Assembly: GCA_003024785.1 (NCBI GenBank)
Contig: PUQB01000471.1
Location: 536,923 to 600,922 of the forward strand
Reading direction: 5' to 3'
Source of the DNA: Selaginella tamariscina
Taxonomy: Eukaryota > Streptophyta > Lycopodiopsida > Selaginellales > Selaginellaceae
Length of the DNA stretch: 64,000 nucleotides
Shown: piece after piece, positions 9,359-19,140 of the stretch
Numbering within the stretch: the stretch's first letter is position 1
Layout of the letters: every line of letters starts with the position of its first letter
Position numbers and translations under genes: made by a program
The notes under the pieces: generated by a model
What the model was told of the DNA's origin: nothing
Seen by the model: only the letters and a program-made list of their open reading frames with translations
Database searches by the model: none

Positions 9359-11341
9359 ATGGCCGTTTTTGAGCAGATTCAACGAGCACCAAATGTTGCT
9401 TCATGAGCTGGCCACTTTGCGCCAAGTGGTCACCGATCTGCAAGGCTCCACCCATGCGGCACATGCAGCTGCTGATGCATCCTCCAAGGCTGCTGCGCAG
9501 GCTCTCTCTCAGGCATCGGTGGTTCCTTCTTCATCGAACTTTTCTCGGAGCCGAAGATCAGCATGCCAAAAGTTCAGTGGCAACCGTGCCGATTTCCAAG
9601 GTTTCCTGAATCAGATCCGGCTCTTGATCCGCATGCAACCACGCCGCTACTCGACTGATGCACAAAAGGTTGGCCTTTTGGCATCCTTACTAAGTGGATC
9701 TCCACGAGCTTGGGTTGCCCCTTTGCTGGAACGTGACGATCCATTGATGGAAGATTTTGAAGGATTCGTGGCTGCCTTTGAAGCCTGCTTTGGAGATCCT
9801 GATAAGTACCATTCGCATGCACGAAGTTACGCAAGCTCACACAAGGATCCCGACCAGTTTCTGTTTATGCATCCGAATTTCAACAACTTTGCACGAACGT
9901 TCCATGGGATGAGACTGCATTGATCGAACATTTCCGTTTTGGGTTGAGGGATGACGTGAAGGACCTTCTCCTTACGTTACCGGATGCCCAAACCTTAGCA
10001 GAGATCATCCAACAGGCCGTTCGCTGTGACAACCGTTTGTTCGAACGTCGTCAGGAAAAATCTCGTCAGCAGTTCCTGCAAGTCAATCCTGCAGCTGTAG
10101 CACATGTTCCTGTGACACCTTCTGGAGTAGTCCCTATGGAGGTTGAGAAATACAAGCGTGGTCCACTTTCAGCTGCGGAAAAGCAACGCCGTCGCAGTGA
10201 GAACTTATGCTTGTATTGTGGTGAAGTAGGACACAAGGTGGCGGAATGTCCTGCTAAAGCCAAGAAGTTCAAGACGTGCGAAGTTGAAGCCGAAGTTCAA
10301 TGTCCACTCCGTCTAGGAGCCGCGAAGTTGGACGTAAGTGCAGGCTCCATTGGTGTTGCTCATACCATTTCATCACTCAAGTTTCCTGTACACATTCGCC
10401 TCAATAACCGAGAGCTCAAGGAGTTTGCCCTGTTAGACACTGGTGCAAATGCATGTTTCATGGATGACACTTTTGCAGCTCAGCATGGCATTCCGGTGGT
10501 GAAGTTGAAGCGTGCAGTTCCTGTAGAGGTGGCCGATGGTCGTTTGATTGCTTCTGGCGCAGTTACCCACGCTACCACACCTCTCTCTTGCAGTCATGGC
10601 GCATTCAACTGTTCGATTTCCTTCAACTTGATCAAGACTCGGTCGACTCCCATCATTTTTGGCATGCCATGGTTCGTTGTTGCAAATCCGCAGATCGACT
10701 GGAGGTCTAGGACGCTCACGTTTTCCTCTCCAGCAGCCAAGATCAATCCTGTACCTTCCTGCGTGCAGGATACATCCTTGGTGTCTGAGGCAGTACAAGC
10801 TACAGGATTGACTGTGCCTGTTCCTGTATCAGTGTTGAAGACTCCTCCTCGACAGGATTCACCTCATGTCAGCTCCTCAGCACATCCGCAGGCTCTCTCC
10901 ACTCCTGTAAGTTTGCGGATTCCTGTACAGGGTTCTTCCAATCCTGTATCAGTGTCGAAAGTTCCTCCTCAACAGGATCCACCTCCTGTTGGTTCCTCAG
11001 CACATCCGCAGGCTTTCTCCACTCCTGTAAGTTCGCGGATTCCTGTACAGGGTTCTTCCAATCCTGTATCAGTGTTGAAGACTCTTCCTCGGCAAGATTC
11101 ACCTCATGTCAGTTCCTCAGCACATCCGCAGGCTTTCTCCATTCCTGTAAGGTCGCGGATTCCTGTACAGGGTTCTTCCAATCCTGTATTAGTGTCGAAG
11201 GTTCCTCCTCGACAGGATTCACCTCTTTTCCGTTCATCAGCACTACAGGTTCATCAGGCTCCAGCAGATTCAACACTTACAGGACATCCGTTCGCAGTTG
11301 GCTACAGACGATTTGGCAAGGAATGTGTTCTCACACATTAG
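9359..11341 (+). pseudogene. gag-protease reading frame of element C
   Basis: The ATG at 9359 opens a sushi/Tcn1-like gag with a frame change near 9369 and another near 9910. From 9920 one open frame runs 473 codons through the end of Gag, a perfect CCHC knuckle (CLYCGEVGHKVAEC), the protease motif [13 protein letters not shown], and a proline/serine-rich tail made of 40-residue repeats. Gag and Pol are in one frame with no stop between them, as in single-ORF Tf1/sushi elements. The frame then runs across the RT deletion into shifted integrase sequence and stops at 11341. Confidence 0.8.
10823..11240 (+). repeat. 120-bp in-frame tandem repeat in element C pol
   Basis: Three full copies (starting 10823, 10943, 11063) and a partial fourth (11183) of a 120-bp unit encode 40 residues each, beginning PVSV and rich in P, S and Q. 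Each unit boundary carries the palindrome CCTGTACAGG. The length is an exact multiple of three, so the reading frame is kept. The block sits between protease and the site of the RT deletion. Confidence 0.88.
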
Positions 11342-11539
11342 TCCTGACATTGCAAGCTCCTCTTCCTCCAGTTCCCGTCAGACTACACGCTGTTTGCCAT
11401 ACAGGACGGACTCCTGTACCGGGAAGGTCTCCTGTACGTTCCTGTTGGTGTTTGCAGGACTCGTGTGGTACAGGATTGTCATGATACCCGGCTACAGGAC
11501 ATTTTGGTGTGGCCAAGACAGTTGAGTTGGTGACTCGCA

Positions 11540-12746
11540 ACTATTGGTGGCCTGGGTTGCGAGGTTTTGTGAGAAAGGTTTGTACGGAGTTGTGACATGC
11601 AACAGGTCGAAGATGCCTCGTCATGCACCCTCTGGTCTTCTTCGTCCTCTTCCTGTTCCTTCTGCTCCTTGGAGATCCATTTCTATGGATTTCCTCACAG
11701 ATCTTCCTCCTTCTCGTGGATTCGATGCAGTTCTTGTGGTGGTTGACCGTTTCACCAAGCAGGCTCATTTCCTACCCTGCAACAAGACAGCTACAGGTCA
11801 GACAACTGCGAGTTGGTGATCCGTGAGGTGTTCCGACATCATGGTCTTCCTGAGAGCATTGTTTCCGATCGAGGTCCACAATTCATGTCCAAGTTTTGGC
11901 GAGAGCTTCTTCGGAGTCTACAGGTTAAAGCGGCAGGATATCACCCACAAACCGATGGGCAGTCCGAACGCACAATTCAGACCTTGGAACAGTATCTTCG
12001 TTGCTTCATCAGTTACCAGCAGGACAACTGGTTGGACCTTCTTCCAATGGCGGAGTTTGCCTACAACAACTCCGTTCACGCATCTACAGGACAGACACCT
12101 TTCTTTGCTCTTACAGGCCACCATCCACGTTTTGACTTGCTCCTCCCGCTTCTCCTTCTTCCGCTCCTGCAGTACAGGATCGTCTTCAGCATCTTCGGCA
12201 GGTACAGGATGATCTCCAGGTTCACCTTCAGCAGGCACAGGAACGGTACAAGCATCATGCTGATGCTCACCGTCAGCCGGCACCTGCATACAAGATTGGT
12301 GATCTCGTGTGGCTTCTTCGTCGACACATTCGCACCAACAGGCCTTCTTCTAAGTTGGATTTTCAACGATTGGGCCCTTACAGGATCGTGGCGGAGGTAA
12401 ATCCTGTAGCTTTCGACTCGAGTTACCATCCACGGTGAAACTTCATCCTGTGTTTCACACCTCCTTGTTGGAGCCGTATCATCCTTCTTCTCTTCCTGGT
12501 CGTGCTTCTTCTCCTCCCCCTCCTGTGGTCATTGCTGGTGAACCTGAGTACGAAGTTGCAGCCATCCTTGATTCTCGTCTTCATCGCCGCCAACTTCAAT
12601 ACTTGGTGGATTGGAAAGGTTATTTGCCTACCGATCGCACTTGGGAACCTGCATCCAACTTACTCCATGCTTCTTCCAAAGTTGCTGCCTTCCATCGGCA
12701 TTATCCTGCTAAACCAGGTCCTAAGACTCGTGGAACTCGTCCTTAG
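11540..12746 (+). pseudogene. Integrase and chromodomain of element C
   Basis: The zinc-finger region near 11545-11600 leads into the DDE core: [19 protein letters not shown] (first Asp), SDRGPQFMSKFW (second Asp) and HPQTDGQSERTIQ (catalytic Glu), all readable across three frames. A GPYRIVAEVNP motif marks the GPY/F module. It is followed by a chromodomain (12540-12720) with VDWKGYLPTDRTWEP. Frameshifts near 11600, 11815, 12150 and 12415 break it. Chromodomains at the integrase C-terminus define chromoviruses and guide insertion to heterochromatin. Confidence 0.82.
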
Positions 12747-12757
12747 GGAGGAGGTGC

Positions 12758-13498
12758 TGTCACAACCCGATACAGGATACAGGATTCGGATACAGGATAC
12801 GGGTTACATGATATGCCTGCAGGATATTCCTACAGGATATACCTATAGGATATTCCTATAGGATATGCCTATAGGATATGCTACAGGATATGCCTAGAGG
12901 ATAAGGGACACTATTCTTAGCTCATGACTAGATTAGACTCATGACTAGATTAGCTTGGAGTTGTGAGCATAAAAGCTCCGACCTAATTGTTGTACAATCA
13001 GTTACTATCAACACCAGTCATTCTACGATCATTCTTGTTCTTGTCTTGTCTTGCTCCTTTGCCTCCTTCTCTTGTCTCGCTCCTGATCCTGTCCTGTTCC
13101 TATCTCGCTCTAGATCCTGTCCTGTTCTATCTCGCTCCTAGATCCAGTCCTTTCCTGTCTTGTTCCTGGATCCTGTCTTGCTCCCGGATCCTATCCTGAT
13201 CCTGTCTTGTCCTGGATCCGTCCTGTTCCTGTTCCTGTTCCTAGTCCTGTCCTACTCCTGATTCCTAAGTTCCCAGTTCCGTCCTGCTCCCTGTTCTGCT
13301 ATCCTGTTCCGGTTCCTATCCTGCTCCTTGTCCTGCTATCCTGCTCCTTGTCTTGCTATCCTGCTCCAGTTCCTATCCTGCTCCTTGTCCTACTCCTGAG
13401 TTCCTAGTTCCTGTCTTGTTTCCTATCCTGCTCCTGAGTCAAGCCTTCCTACTTTTGGAATCCTGCTCACTTCCTGTTTCCTGGATCGTGGCTTGACA
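12758..13498 (+). repeat. LTR4, 3' LTR of element C
   Basis: It directly follows the polypurine tract AGGGAGGAGG and one TGC. It runs from TGTCACAACC to CTTGACA at 13498. It aligns with LTR3 nearly end to end by eye, with small indels in the repeat tracts, so C is the youngest of the three nested elements. Confidence 0.88.
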
Positions 13499-14668
13499 CC
13501 TGCAACAGGTCGAAGATGCCTCGTCATGCACCTTCTGGTCTTCTTCGTCCTCTTCTTGTTCCTTCTATTCCTTGAAGATCCATTTTTATGGATTTCCTCA
13601 CAGATCTTCCTCCTTCTCGCGGATTCGATGCAGTTCTTGTGGTAGTTGACCGTTTCACCAAACAGACTCATTTCCTACCATGTAACAAGACTGCTACAGG
13701 CCAGACAACTGCTGAGTTGGTGATCTGCGAAGTGTTCCGACACCATGGTCTTCCTGAGAGCATTGTTCTGATCGAGGTCCACAATTCATGTCCAAGTTTT
13801 GGCGAGAGCTTCTCTAAAGTTACAGGTTAAAGCGGATCTTTCTTCAGGATATCACCCGCAAACTAATGGGCAGTCAGAACGCACAATTCAGACCTTGGAG
13901 CAATACTTCGCTGCTTCATCAGTTACCAACAGGATAATTGGTTGGACCTTCTTCCTATGGCGGAGTTTGCCTACAACAACTCCGTTCACGCATCTACAGG
14001 CCAGACACCTTTCTTCGCTCTTACAGGCTACCATCCATGTTTTGACTTTGCTCCTCTTGCTTCTCCTTCTTCTGCTCCTGCAGTACAGGATCGTCTTCAG
14101 CACCTTTGTCAGGTACAGGATGATCTCCGGGTTCATCTTCAGCAGGCACAGGAACGGTACAAGCATCATGCTGATGCCCATCGTCAACCGGCACCTGCAT
14201 ACCAGATTGGCGATCTCGTGTCGCTTCTTCGTCGGCACATTCGCACCAACAGGCCTTCTTCTAAGTTGGATTTTCAACGATTGGGCCCTTACAGGATCGT
14301 GGCGGAGGTCAATCCTGTAGCTTTCCGACTCGAGTTACCATCTATGGTGAAACTTCATCCTGTGTTTCACACTTCTTTGTTGGAGCCGTATCATCCTTCT
14401 TCTCTTTCTGGTCGTGCTTCTTCTTCTCCCTTCTTGTGGTCATTGCTGGTGAACCTGAGTACGAAGTTGCAGCCATCCTTGATTCTCGTCTTCATCGCCG
14501 CCAACTTCAATACTTGGTAGAATGGAAAGGTTATTTGCCTACCGATCGCACTTGGGAACCTGCATCCAACCTACTCCATGCTTCTTCCAAAGTTGCTGCC
14601 TTTCATCGGTATTATCCTGCTAAATCAGGTCCTAAGACTCATGGAACTCATCCTTAGGGAGGAGGTGC
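13499..14668 (+). pseudogene. Integrase and chromodomain of element B, second half
   Basis: This is the continuation of B's integrase after element C. The DDE core has [19 protein letters not shown] (13588 on), the second Asp region damaged near 13770, and the E region HPQTNGQSERTIQ (D to N just before the motif). GPY/F and a complete chromodomain with VEWKGYLPTDRTWEP (14436-14657) follow, then the polypurine tract AGGGAGGAGG before LTR5. Two frameshifts lie between 13770 and 13945. Confidence 0.82.
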
Positions 14669-15188
14669 TGTCACAACCCGATACAGGATATAGGATTCCG
14701 GATACAGGATACAGGATGCAAGATGCAGGATACAGGATACTGGTTACAGGATATGCCTGTAGGATATTCCTACAGGATATGCCTATAGGATATGCTACAG
14801 ATATGCCTAGAAGATAAGGGTCACTATTCTTAGCTCATGACTAGATTAGCTTGGAGTTGTGAGCATAAAAGCTCCGACTTAATTGTTGTACAATCAGTTA
14901 CTATCAACACCAGTCATTCTACGATTATTCTTGTTCCTTATTCTTGTCTTGTTCTTGTCTTACTCTTTGCCTCCTGCTCTTGTCTTGCTCCCGGATCCTG
15001 TCTTGTTCCTGTCTTGTTCCTGGATCCGGTCCTGCGCCTTCCTATCTTGCTCCCGGATCCTATCCTGTTCCTGTTTAGCTTCTGAATCCTGTCCTGCGCT
15101 TGGTCTTGCTCTCAGTCCTGTTCCTAAGTCAAGCCTTCCTATTCTTGGAATCCTGCTCTCTTCCTAGTTCCTGGATCGTGGCATGACA
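14669..15188 (+). repeat. LTR5, 3' LTR of element B
   Basis: It starts after the polypurine tract at 14655-14668 and ends GGCATGACA at 15188. Its U3 pattern and U5 match LTR2. Unlike LTR2 it keeps the CAGTTACTATCAACACC primer segment near 14896. Confidence 0.85.
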
Positions 15189-15359
15189 GCCGCCAACTCC
15201 AATACTTGGTGAATTAGAAAGGTTATTTACTTTACTGATCGCACTTGGGAACCTGCATCCAACTTACTCCATGCTTCTTTCAAGGTTGCTGCCTTTCATC
15301 GGCATTATCCTGCTAAACCAAGTCCTAAGACTCGTGGAACTCGTCTTTAGGGAGGAGGC
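15189..15359 (+). pseudogene. Chromodomain tail of element A
   Basis: The fragment starts in the middle of the chromodomain (RRQLQYLV), contains a stop where WKGY begins, and runs to the polypurine tract GGGAGGAGG before LTR6. It is the only pol sequence left of element A. Confidence 0.75.
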
Positions 15360-15934
15360 TATCACGACCCGATACAGAATACAGGATACGGGTTGCAGGA
15401 TATTCCTACAGGGATTCCAGATACAAGATACGGTTGCAGGATATTCCTACAGGATATGCCTAGAAATAAGGGACATGTGGATTCATCTTAGCCTCTGCAT
15501 GCATGCAGTCACTTTTAGATGCATGCAACCACTTTTAGCACTCATGCCTAGATTAGCTCTTGGAGTTGTGAGCATAAAAGCTCCGACCTAATTGTTATAC
15601 AATCAGTTACTATCAACACCAGTCTTACTACTACGATCAATCTTGTCTTGTCTTGTTCTTGTCTTGCTTCTTGTTCTCTCCTTGTCTCGCTCCTGGATCC
15701 TGTCTTGCTCTCGGATCCTGTCTTATTCCTATCTTGTTCCTGGATCCTGTCCTACGTCTTCCTGTCTTGCTCCCGGATCCTATCTTGTTCCTATCTTACT
15801 CTTGAATCCTGTCCTGCACTCGGTCTTGCTCCTGAGTTCCTAACTCCTATCCTGCTCTCTATCTTGCTCCTGAGTCAAGCCTTCTTGTTCTTGGAATCCT
15901 GCTCTTTTCCTGGTTCCTGGATCGTGGCTTGACA
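15360..15934 (+). repeat. LTR6, 3' LTR of element A
   Basis: It starts TATCACGACC after GGAGGAGGC and ends CTTGACA at 15934. It shares with LTR1 the block around CTGCATGCATGCAGTCAC and the same arrangement of U5 repeats, which identifies it as the partner of LTR1 even though four other LTRs lie between them. Confidence 0.85.
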
Positions 15935-17775
15935 ACTGACGGTTGAATGCCGCCAATGAGAAGGACCCGTTCCCTATCCCATTCATAGAGGCCATCCTAG
16001 AAGACGTAGCAGGCCACGCCAAAACTGCATTCATCACGAACTAGGGTGCTTACGCATTCAAAGTTATGCCGTTCGGACTTTGTAACGCTCCAACCACGTT
16101 TCAAAGGTTGGTCTAGCGGGTATTCCCAGACAACCTCACAGATTTTGTTCAGGCATTCCTGGACAACTTCACAGCTTATGGACCAGCAGAAGACCATGTG
16201 ACACGCCTGGAATGGGTATTTCGGCATTGCCAGGAATATGGAATATCTCTTAACCCCTCAAAGTGCGTATTTGGTATGACCGCGAAAAGTTGTTAGGGCA
16301 CATCATTTCCAGGGAAGGCATCACGGTGGACCCACGTTCAGTACGAGCACTGGCCAAAATGCCTCCTTCACAGAACGTCATGGAACTCCAAAGATTCCTA
16401 GGGAAAGCAAGGTTCTACCGCAAGTTTATCCAGAAGTATGTCGATAGGGCCCAACCAATGACCGAATTACTCACCAAGGAGGCATCATATGAATGGACTG
16501 CCCACCGACAGGCGGCCTTCGAAAATATAAAGCACCAGCTGGTGGAAGCGCCCATCCTCATCCCACCGGATTGGAACTGACAGTTCCACCTGCAAACGGA
16601 TGGCTCAAGCATAATGGCGGGCGCGGTCCTGTCCTAGAAGGACGACAAGAGGATGTTCCGACCCATAGCATACGGAAGTCGACTCATGACGCCGGCCGAA
16701 CGCAACTACTCGGCAACCAACAAAGAATGCATGGTAGTCATCTACAGGGTATTCCAAGTTTTGCCACTACCTTTTAGGAACCACTTTATACTGATCGTAA
16801 ATCACCACGCTCTGTTATACCTCCTGAACAAACCACAGCTCACCGGGAGGCCGGCTTGGTGGATACCATACTTGCATTCGAACGGGTACGATTAATAAAA
16901 AAACGCTGTTTAAAACGCGCGTATAATACGGCGTTTAAACACCAAGAATATTTTAAAAAAACCTAAAGAATATACTTTCTTTTACTTAGGATTAGGGTTC
17001 ATGTAAAATCAGGGTTCACGGGATCCGGAAGCGCTGAGGTAAGTCTGGGAAGGCAGCCATGCTGGAGGCTCATGTTCTAAAACTGAGGCCGACATGGCGT
17101 GAGTCCATGGAAGTATAATATTATGTTACATGTTTGGATGCAAGTATGATATTATGTTAAATTTTATTTAGTAACAGTTAATTATTTTTTAATTATATTA
17201 AAATTAAAAACCATTATACCGGTTCGAAAAAAAACTAAACGGGTATTAAATGTTCCATACCCGTTTGAATCTGGTTGCGTTCGAATGTTCGGATGCAAGT
17301 ATGGTGGATACTCCTCTTGCAAGAGTTCAAGTTTACCGTAGTTCATAAGGCAGGTAAATTGCATGTATCACCAAACCTCCTCTCCCCAATAACGAGCGGT
17401 AAACCAGCAGAAGCTGCCGATTTACTCGACATACCAGATGCTGACCTTTTGGGGACAACTGTTGATCGAGGCACATTATCACGAACAACCAAACCAAGGA
17501 CCGGCCCGGACGTCCCAAAGTGGCAACAACCCATACGGCACTACCTTACCAACGGGTTAAACGGCCTCTCCGACACATTGGTAACACATAAACAGAGCCT
17601 GGCCCGAAGGTGCTTACCGTTCCAGCTATACAAGCCAGGGAGGGATGACATACTCCGGATATGCCCACTGACTTGGGAAATTCCCGAGATTGTCGAGGTC
17701 ACGCGGGACCGGGGCAGGACACTTCGGGGAGACAATCCGCACCATATCCAGCTACGGCGAGATCACTGGGAGCTC
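15935..17775 (+). pseudogene. RT, RNase H and integrase start of element R
   Basis: The sequence resumes R's reverse transcriptase with DPFPIPFIEAIL and VMPFGLCNAPTTFQ. The YxDD box is decayed to FLDNF. LNPSKCVFG, the RT connection (RFLGKARFYRKF) and RNase H (TDGSS, ATNKECMVVIY) follow. The MITE at 16866-17302 splits RNase H between WWI residues. From 17303 the linker to integrase runs to GHFGE near 17735, where similarity ends against the PPR gene at about 17776. Confidence 0.8.
16866..17302 (+). mobile_element. 437-bp MITE with 8-bp target duplication
   Basis: Perfect flanking copies of GGTGGATA (16858-16865 and 17303-17310) surround a non-coding element. Its ends are inverted repeats: CCATACTTGCATTCGAAC on the left and CCATACTTGCATCCGAAC read from the right on the opposite strand (the two G residues are shared with the duplication). 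Removing it restores the RNase H reading of element R. Eight-base duplications suggest hAT mobilisation. A second inverted pair, AAACGGGTAT and ATACCCGTTT, lies near the right end (about 17237-17272). Confidence 0.85.
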
Positions 17776-19077
17776 TAGGTACGCCGCCGCACAGAATGCA
17801 GCAGCTGCAGAAGCCCTAGACGATAGCCAGGTCGAGGAATCCGCTCCCCCGAAGCCCAAGCGCACCACTAGGAGCAAGAAGGTGAAGTCCTCTGTAGTAG
17901 AAGAAGTCGCTGTGAAATCCTCTGTTCAAGAAGATTTGAAGCCCTCTGTTGAACATCCAGTGAAGTCCTCTGTAGAGGGTGATGATAATGCAGAAAAGCA
18001 GCAAGTTGGGGATTCCAAGCAGGGACGTAACAAGGAGAGGAGGATGACCCCGAACAGGATGCGGTATGAGCTCCACAATCTGCTTGCAGATGCACATAAG
18101 GAAGGGAGATCCCTCGCTCGACAAATACGATGGTACTTTCTGTCATTCATTGCTGTGAACCCCGACTTTGCGATCCCTCTCTTCAACTGGGCTAAATCCA
18201 AGGACAGTTTCTCCTACAAGCCGAGGCTAGTCTACAACCTGGTAAGCTCCCTCCGTAAGGCAGACCGACTGGAAGAAGTCCATAAGTTCATACTTGAGAA
18301 CCTCGATGACAAGCCAGAGTTTGCTCAGCTCGGTTACTCCGTCTGTACATTGGGTATATCCAACAGGAAGATATGGAGAAAGCAGATGCCATCCGTACTG
18401 AAATGAAGGAGCGTGGACTTGAGTTACACCCTTCTGCATTCACCAAGCTCCTTGAGATGCGGTACAAGAAAGACGGGCTTGAGGGGCTTCTGGAGCTTCA
18501 CCAGGAGAACATCGCAAAGGGATGGATTACAGATGCTGTTGGGTGTAATGATCTAATCACCAAGCTTTGTAAGGCAAAGCGGACTACTGAAGCGTACGAG
18601 ATCTTCATGGATACGACGGAGAGAGGTGTTATACACATTGAGAACACGCACCAGGCTTTGATAAACCATCTATGCATGAACAACAAAGTGGAGGAAGCTT
18701 GCCATGTGGTTGAGGACCTGTTTAAGGTCGGCCTCAAGTCGAAATCTACTCCTATTAAGCTTCTCGTCAACAAGCTCTGTGATAGAAAGGACTATGACAG
18801 AGCTCTGAAGATGTTTAAGGAGATGATTAAGGAAATTCCTCCTAATGGTGTGAGCCTTGTGAGGGAGCTTTGTGAAGAGGGTGAGCTGGATAAGGCCATG
18901 GAAGCTGTGAAGGCTATGAAGGAGTATAAGTTTCAGCTTGATTCCAAGGCTTTGATAGTTAAGCTGTGTAAGGAGAACAGGTTGGAGGATGCGAGGCTGG
19001 TTTTTGATGCCATGGTTGATGCTGGTGTTAGCCCGGATGCTGAGACTTGCACTGCTTTGGCGATGTGCGGCAAGTGA
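17776..19077 (+). pseudogene. P-type PPR protein gene, 5'-truncated and frameshifted
   Basis: PPR proteins bind organellar RNA through 35-residue helical repeats. Here an Ala-rich, Lys-rich segment (KPKRTTRSKKVKSS, three VKSSV repeats) is followed by about ten P-type motifs up to DAETCTALAMCGK and a stop at 19077. Two faults are visible. The 5' end, with any transit peptide, is missing because element R's integrase fragment is joined directly upstream, in the same frame. A one-base shift near 18368 divides the gene into 17690-18406 and 18373-19077. The body is otherwise clean, so the shift could be a sequence error, but the lost 5' end is real in this assembly. Confidence 0.8.
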
Positions 19078-19140
19078 GAAGCTTATAAGTGCATTTCTTT
19101 AGTTTTTTTTTTTCATACGCTGTTTAGCTTTACTAACAGT

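Larger units (their letters stand above)
8476..13498 (+). mobile_element. Chromovirus C, youngest, nested in B
   Basis: LTR3 (8476-9265) and LTR4 (12758-13498) are the closest pair in the nest and share expanded pyrimidine repeats. The insertion lies in the zinc-finger region of B's integrase, with flanks ACTGC (8471-8475) and CCTGC (13499-13503). The two halves of B's integrase are contiguous once C is removed, allowing for one lost base. The interior has leader, gag, CCHC knuckle and protease, then a deletion near 11245 that removes all of RT and RNase H, then integrase, chromodomain and polypurine tract. C therefore depends on another copy for mobility. Confidence 0.88.
5402..15188 (+). 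mobile_element. Chromovirus B, nested in A
   Basis: LTR2 (5402-5937) and LTR5 (14669-15188) share a distinctive U5 (GGTCCTGCGCCTTCC and following) and bracket a damaged interior. 5938-8475 carries leader, gag, part of protease, the C-terminal half of RT, RNase H and the integrase zinc finger. 13499-14668 carries the rest of integrase, the chromodomain and the polypurine tract. Element C splits the integrase. An internal deletion near 7156 joins the protease to mid-RT. B has no matching target duplication (CATGC left, GCCGC right), and its flanks are gag and chromodomain of A, which are not neighbours in an intact element. Confidence 0.8.
4621..15934 (+). mobile_element. Chromovirus A, outermost of a three-deep nest
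   Basis: Element A is inserted in the RT of element R with a 5-bp duplication, ACCGA (4616-4620) and ACTGA (15935-15939). LTR1 (4621-5201) and LTR6 (15360-15934) are its pair: only these two carry a roughly 60-bp block containing CTGCATGCATGCAGTCAC. Of the interior only the leader with the first ~110 bp of gag (5202-5401) and the end of the chromodomain with the polypurine tract (15189-15359) survive. Everything between is occupied by element B. Chromodomain, Gag type and primer site place the family near Tcn1/sushi-like chromoviruses. Confidence 0.85.
1..17775 (+). mobile_element. Old degenerate Ty3/gypsy element R, in pieces
   Basis: This is the oldest layer of the left third of the window. 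Its surviving blocks, in order, are gag (about 60-720), the first half of the aspartic protease (1649-1985), the second half of the protease and the start of reverse transcriptase (3615-4620), then reverse transcriptase, RNase H and the beginning of integrase (15935-17775). Each gap is filled by a younger insertion with recognisable ends. Motifs seen are IIDGGSG of the protease, the RT stretch ending CIDYR directly before the inserted LTR, VMPFGL, and integrase GHFGE. Stops and frameshifts occur throughout. No LTR of R lies in the window: its 5' end is off the left edge and its 3' end is replaced by a PPR gene. It resembles non-chromodomain plant gypsy elements, with low confidence on the clade. 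Confidence 0.85.

Noticed and set aside
4621-15934. Reading the six LTRs as a head-to-tail concatemer of internally deleted proviruses sharing LTRs
   Set aside because: LTR-specific sequence pairs them 1-6, 2-5 and 3-4, and B's integrase is contiguous across C with a target duplication. Nested insertion explains this better.
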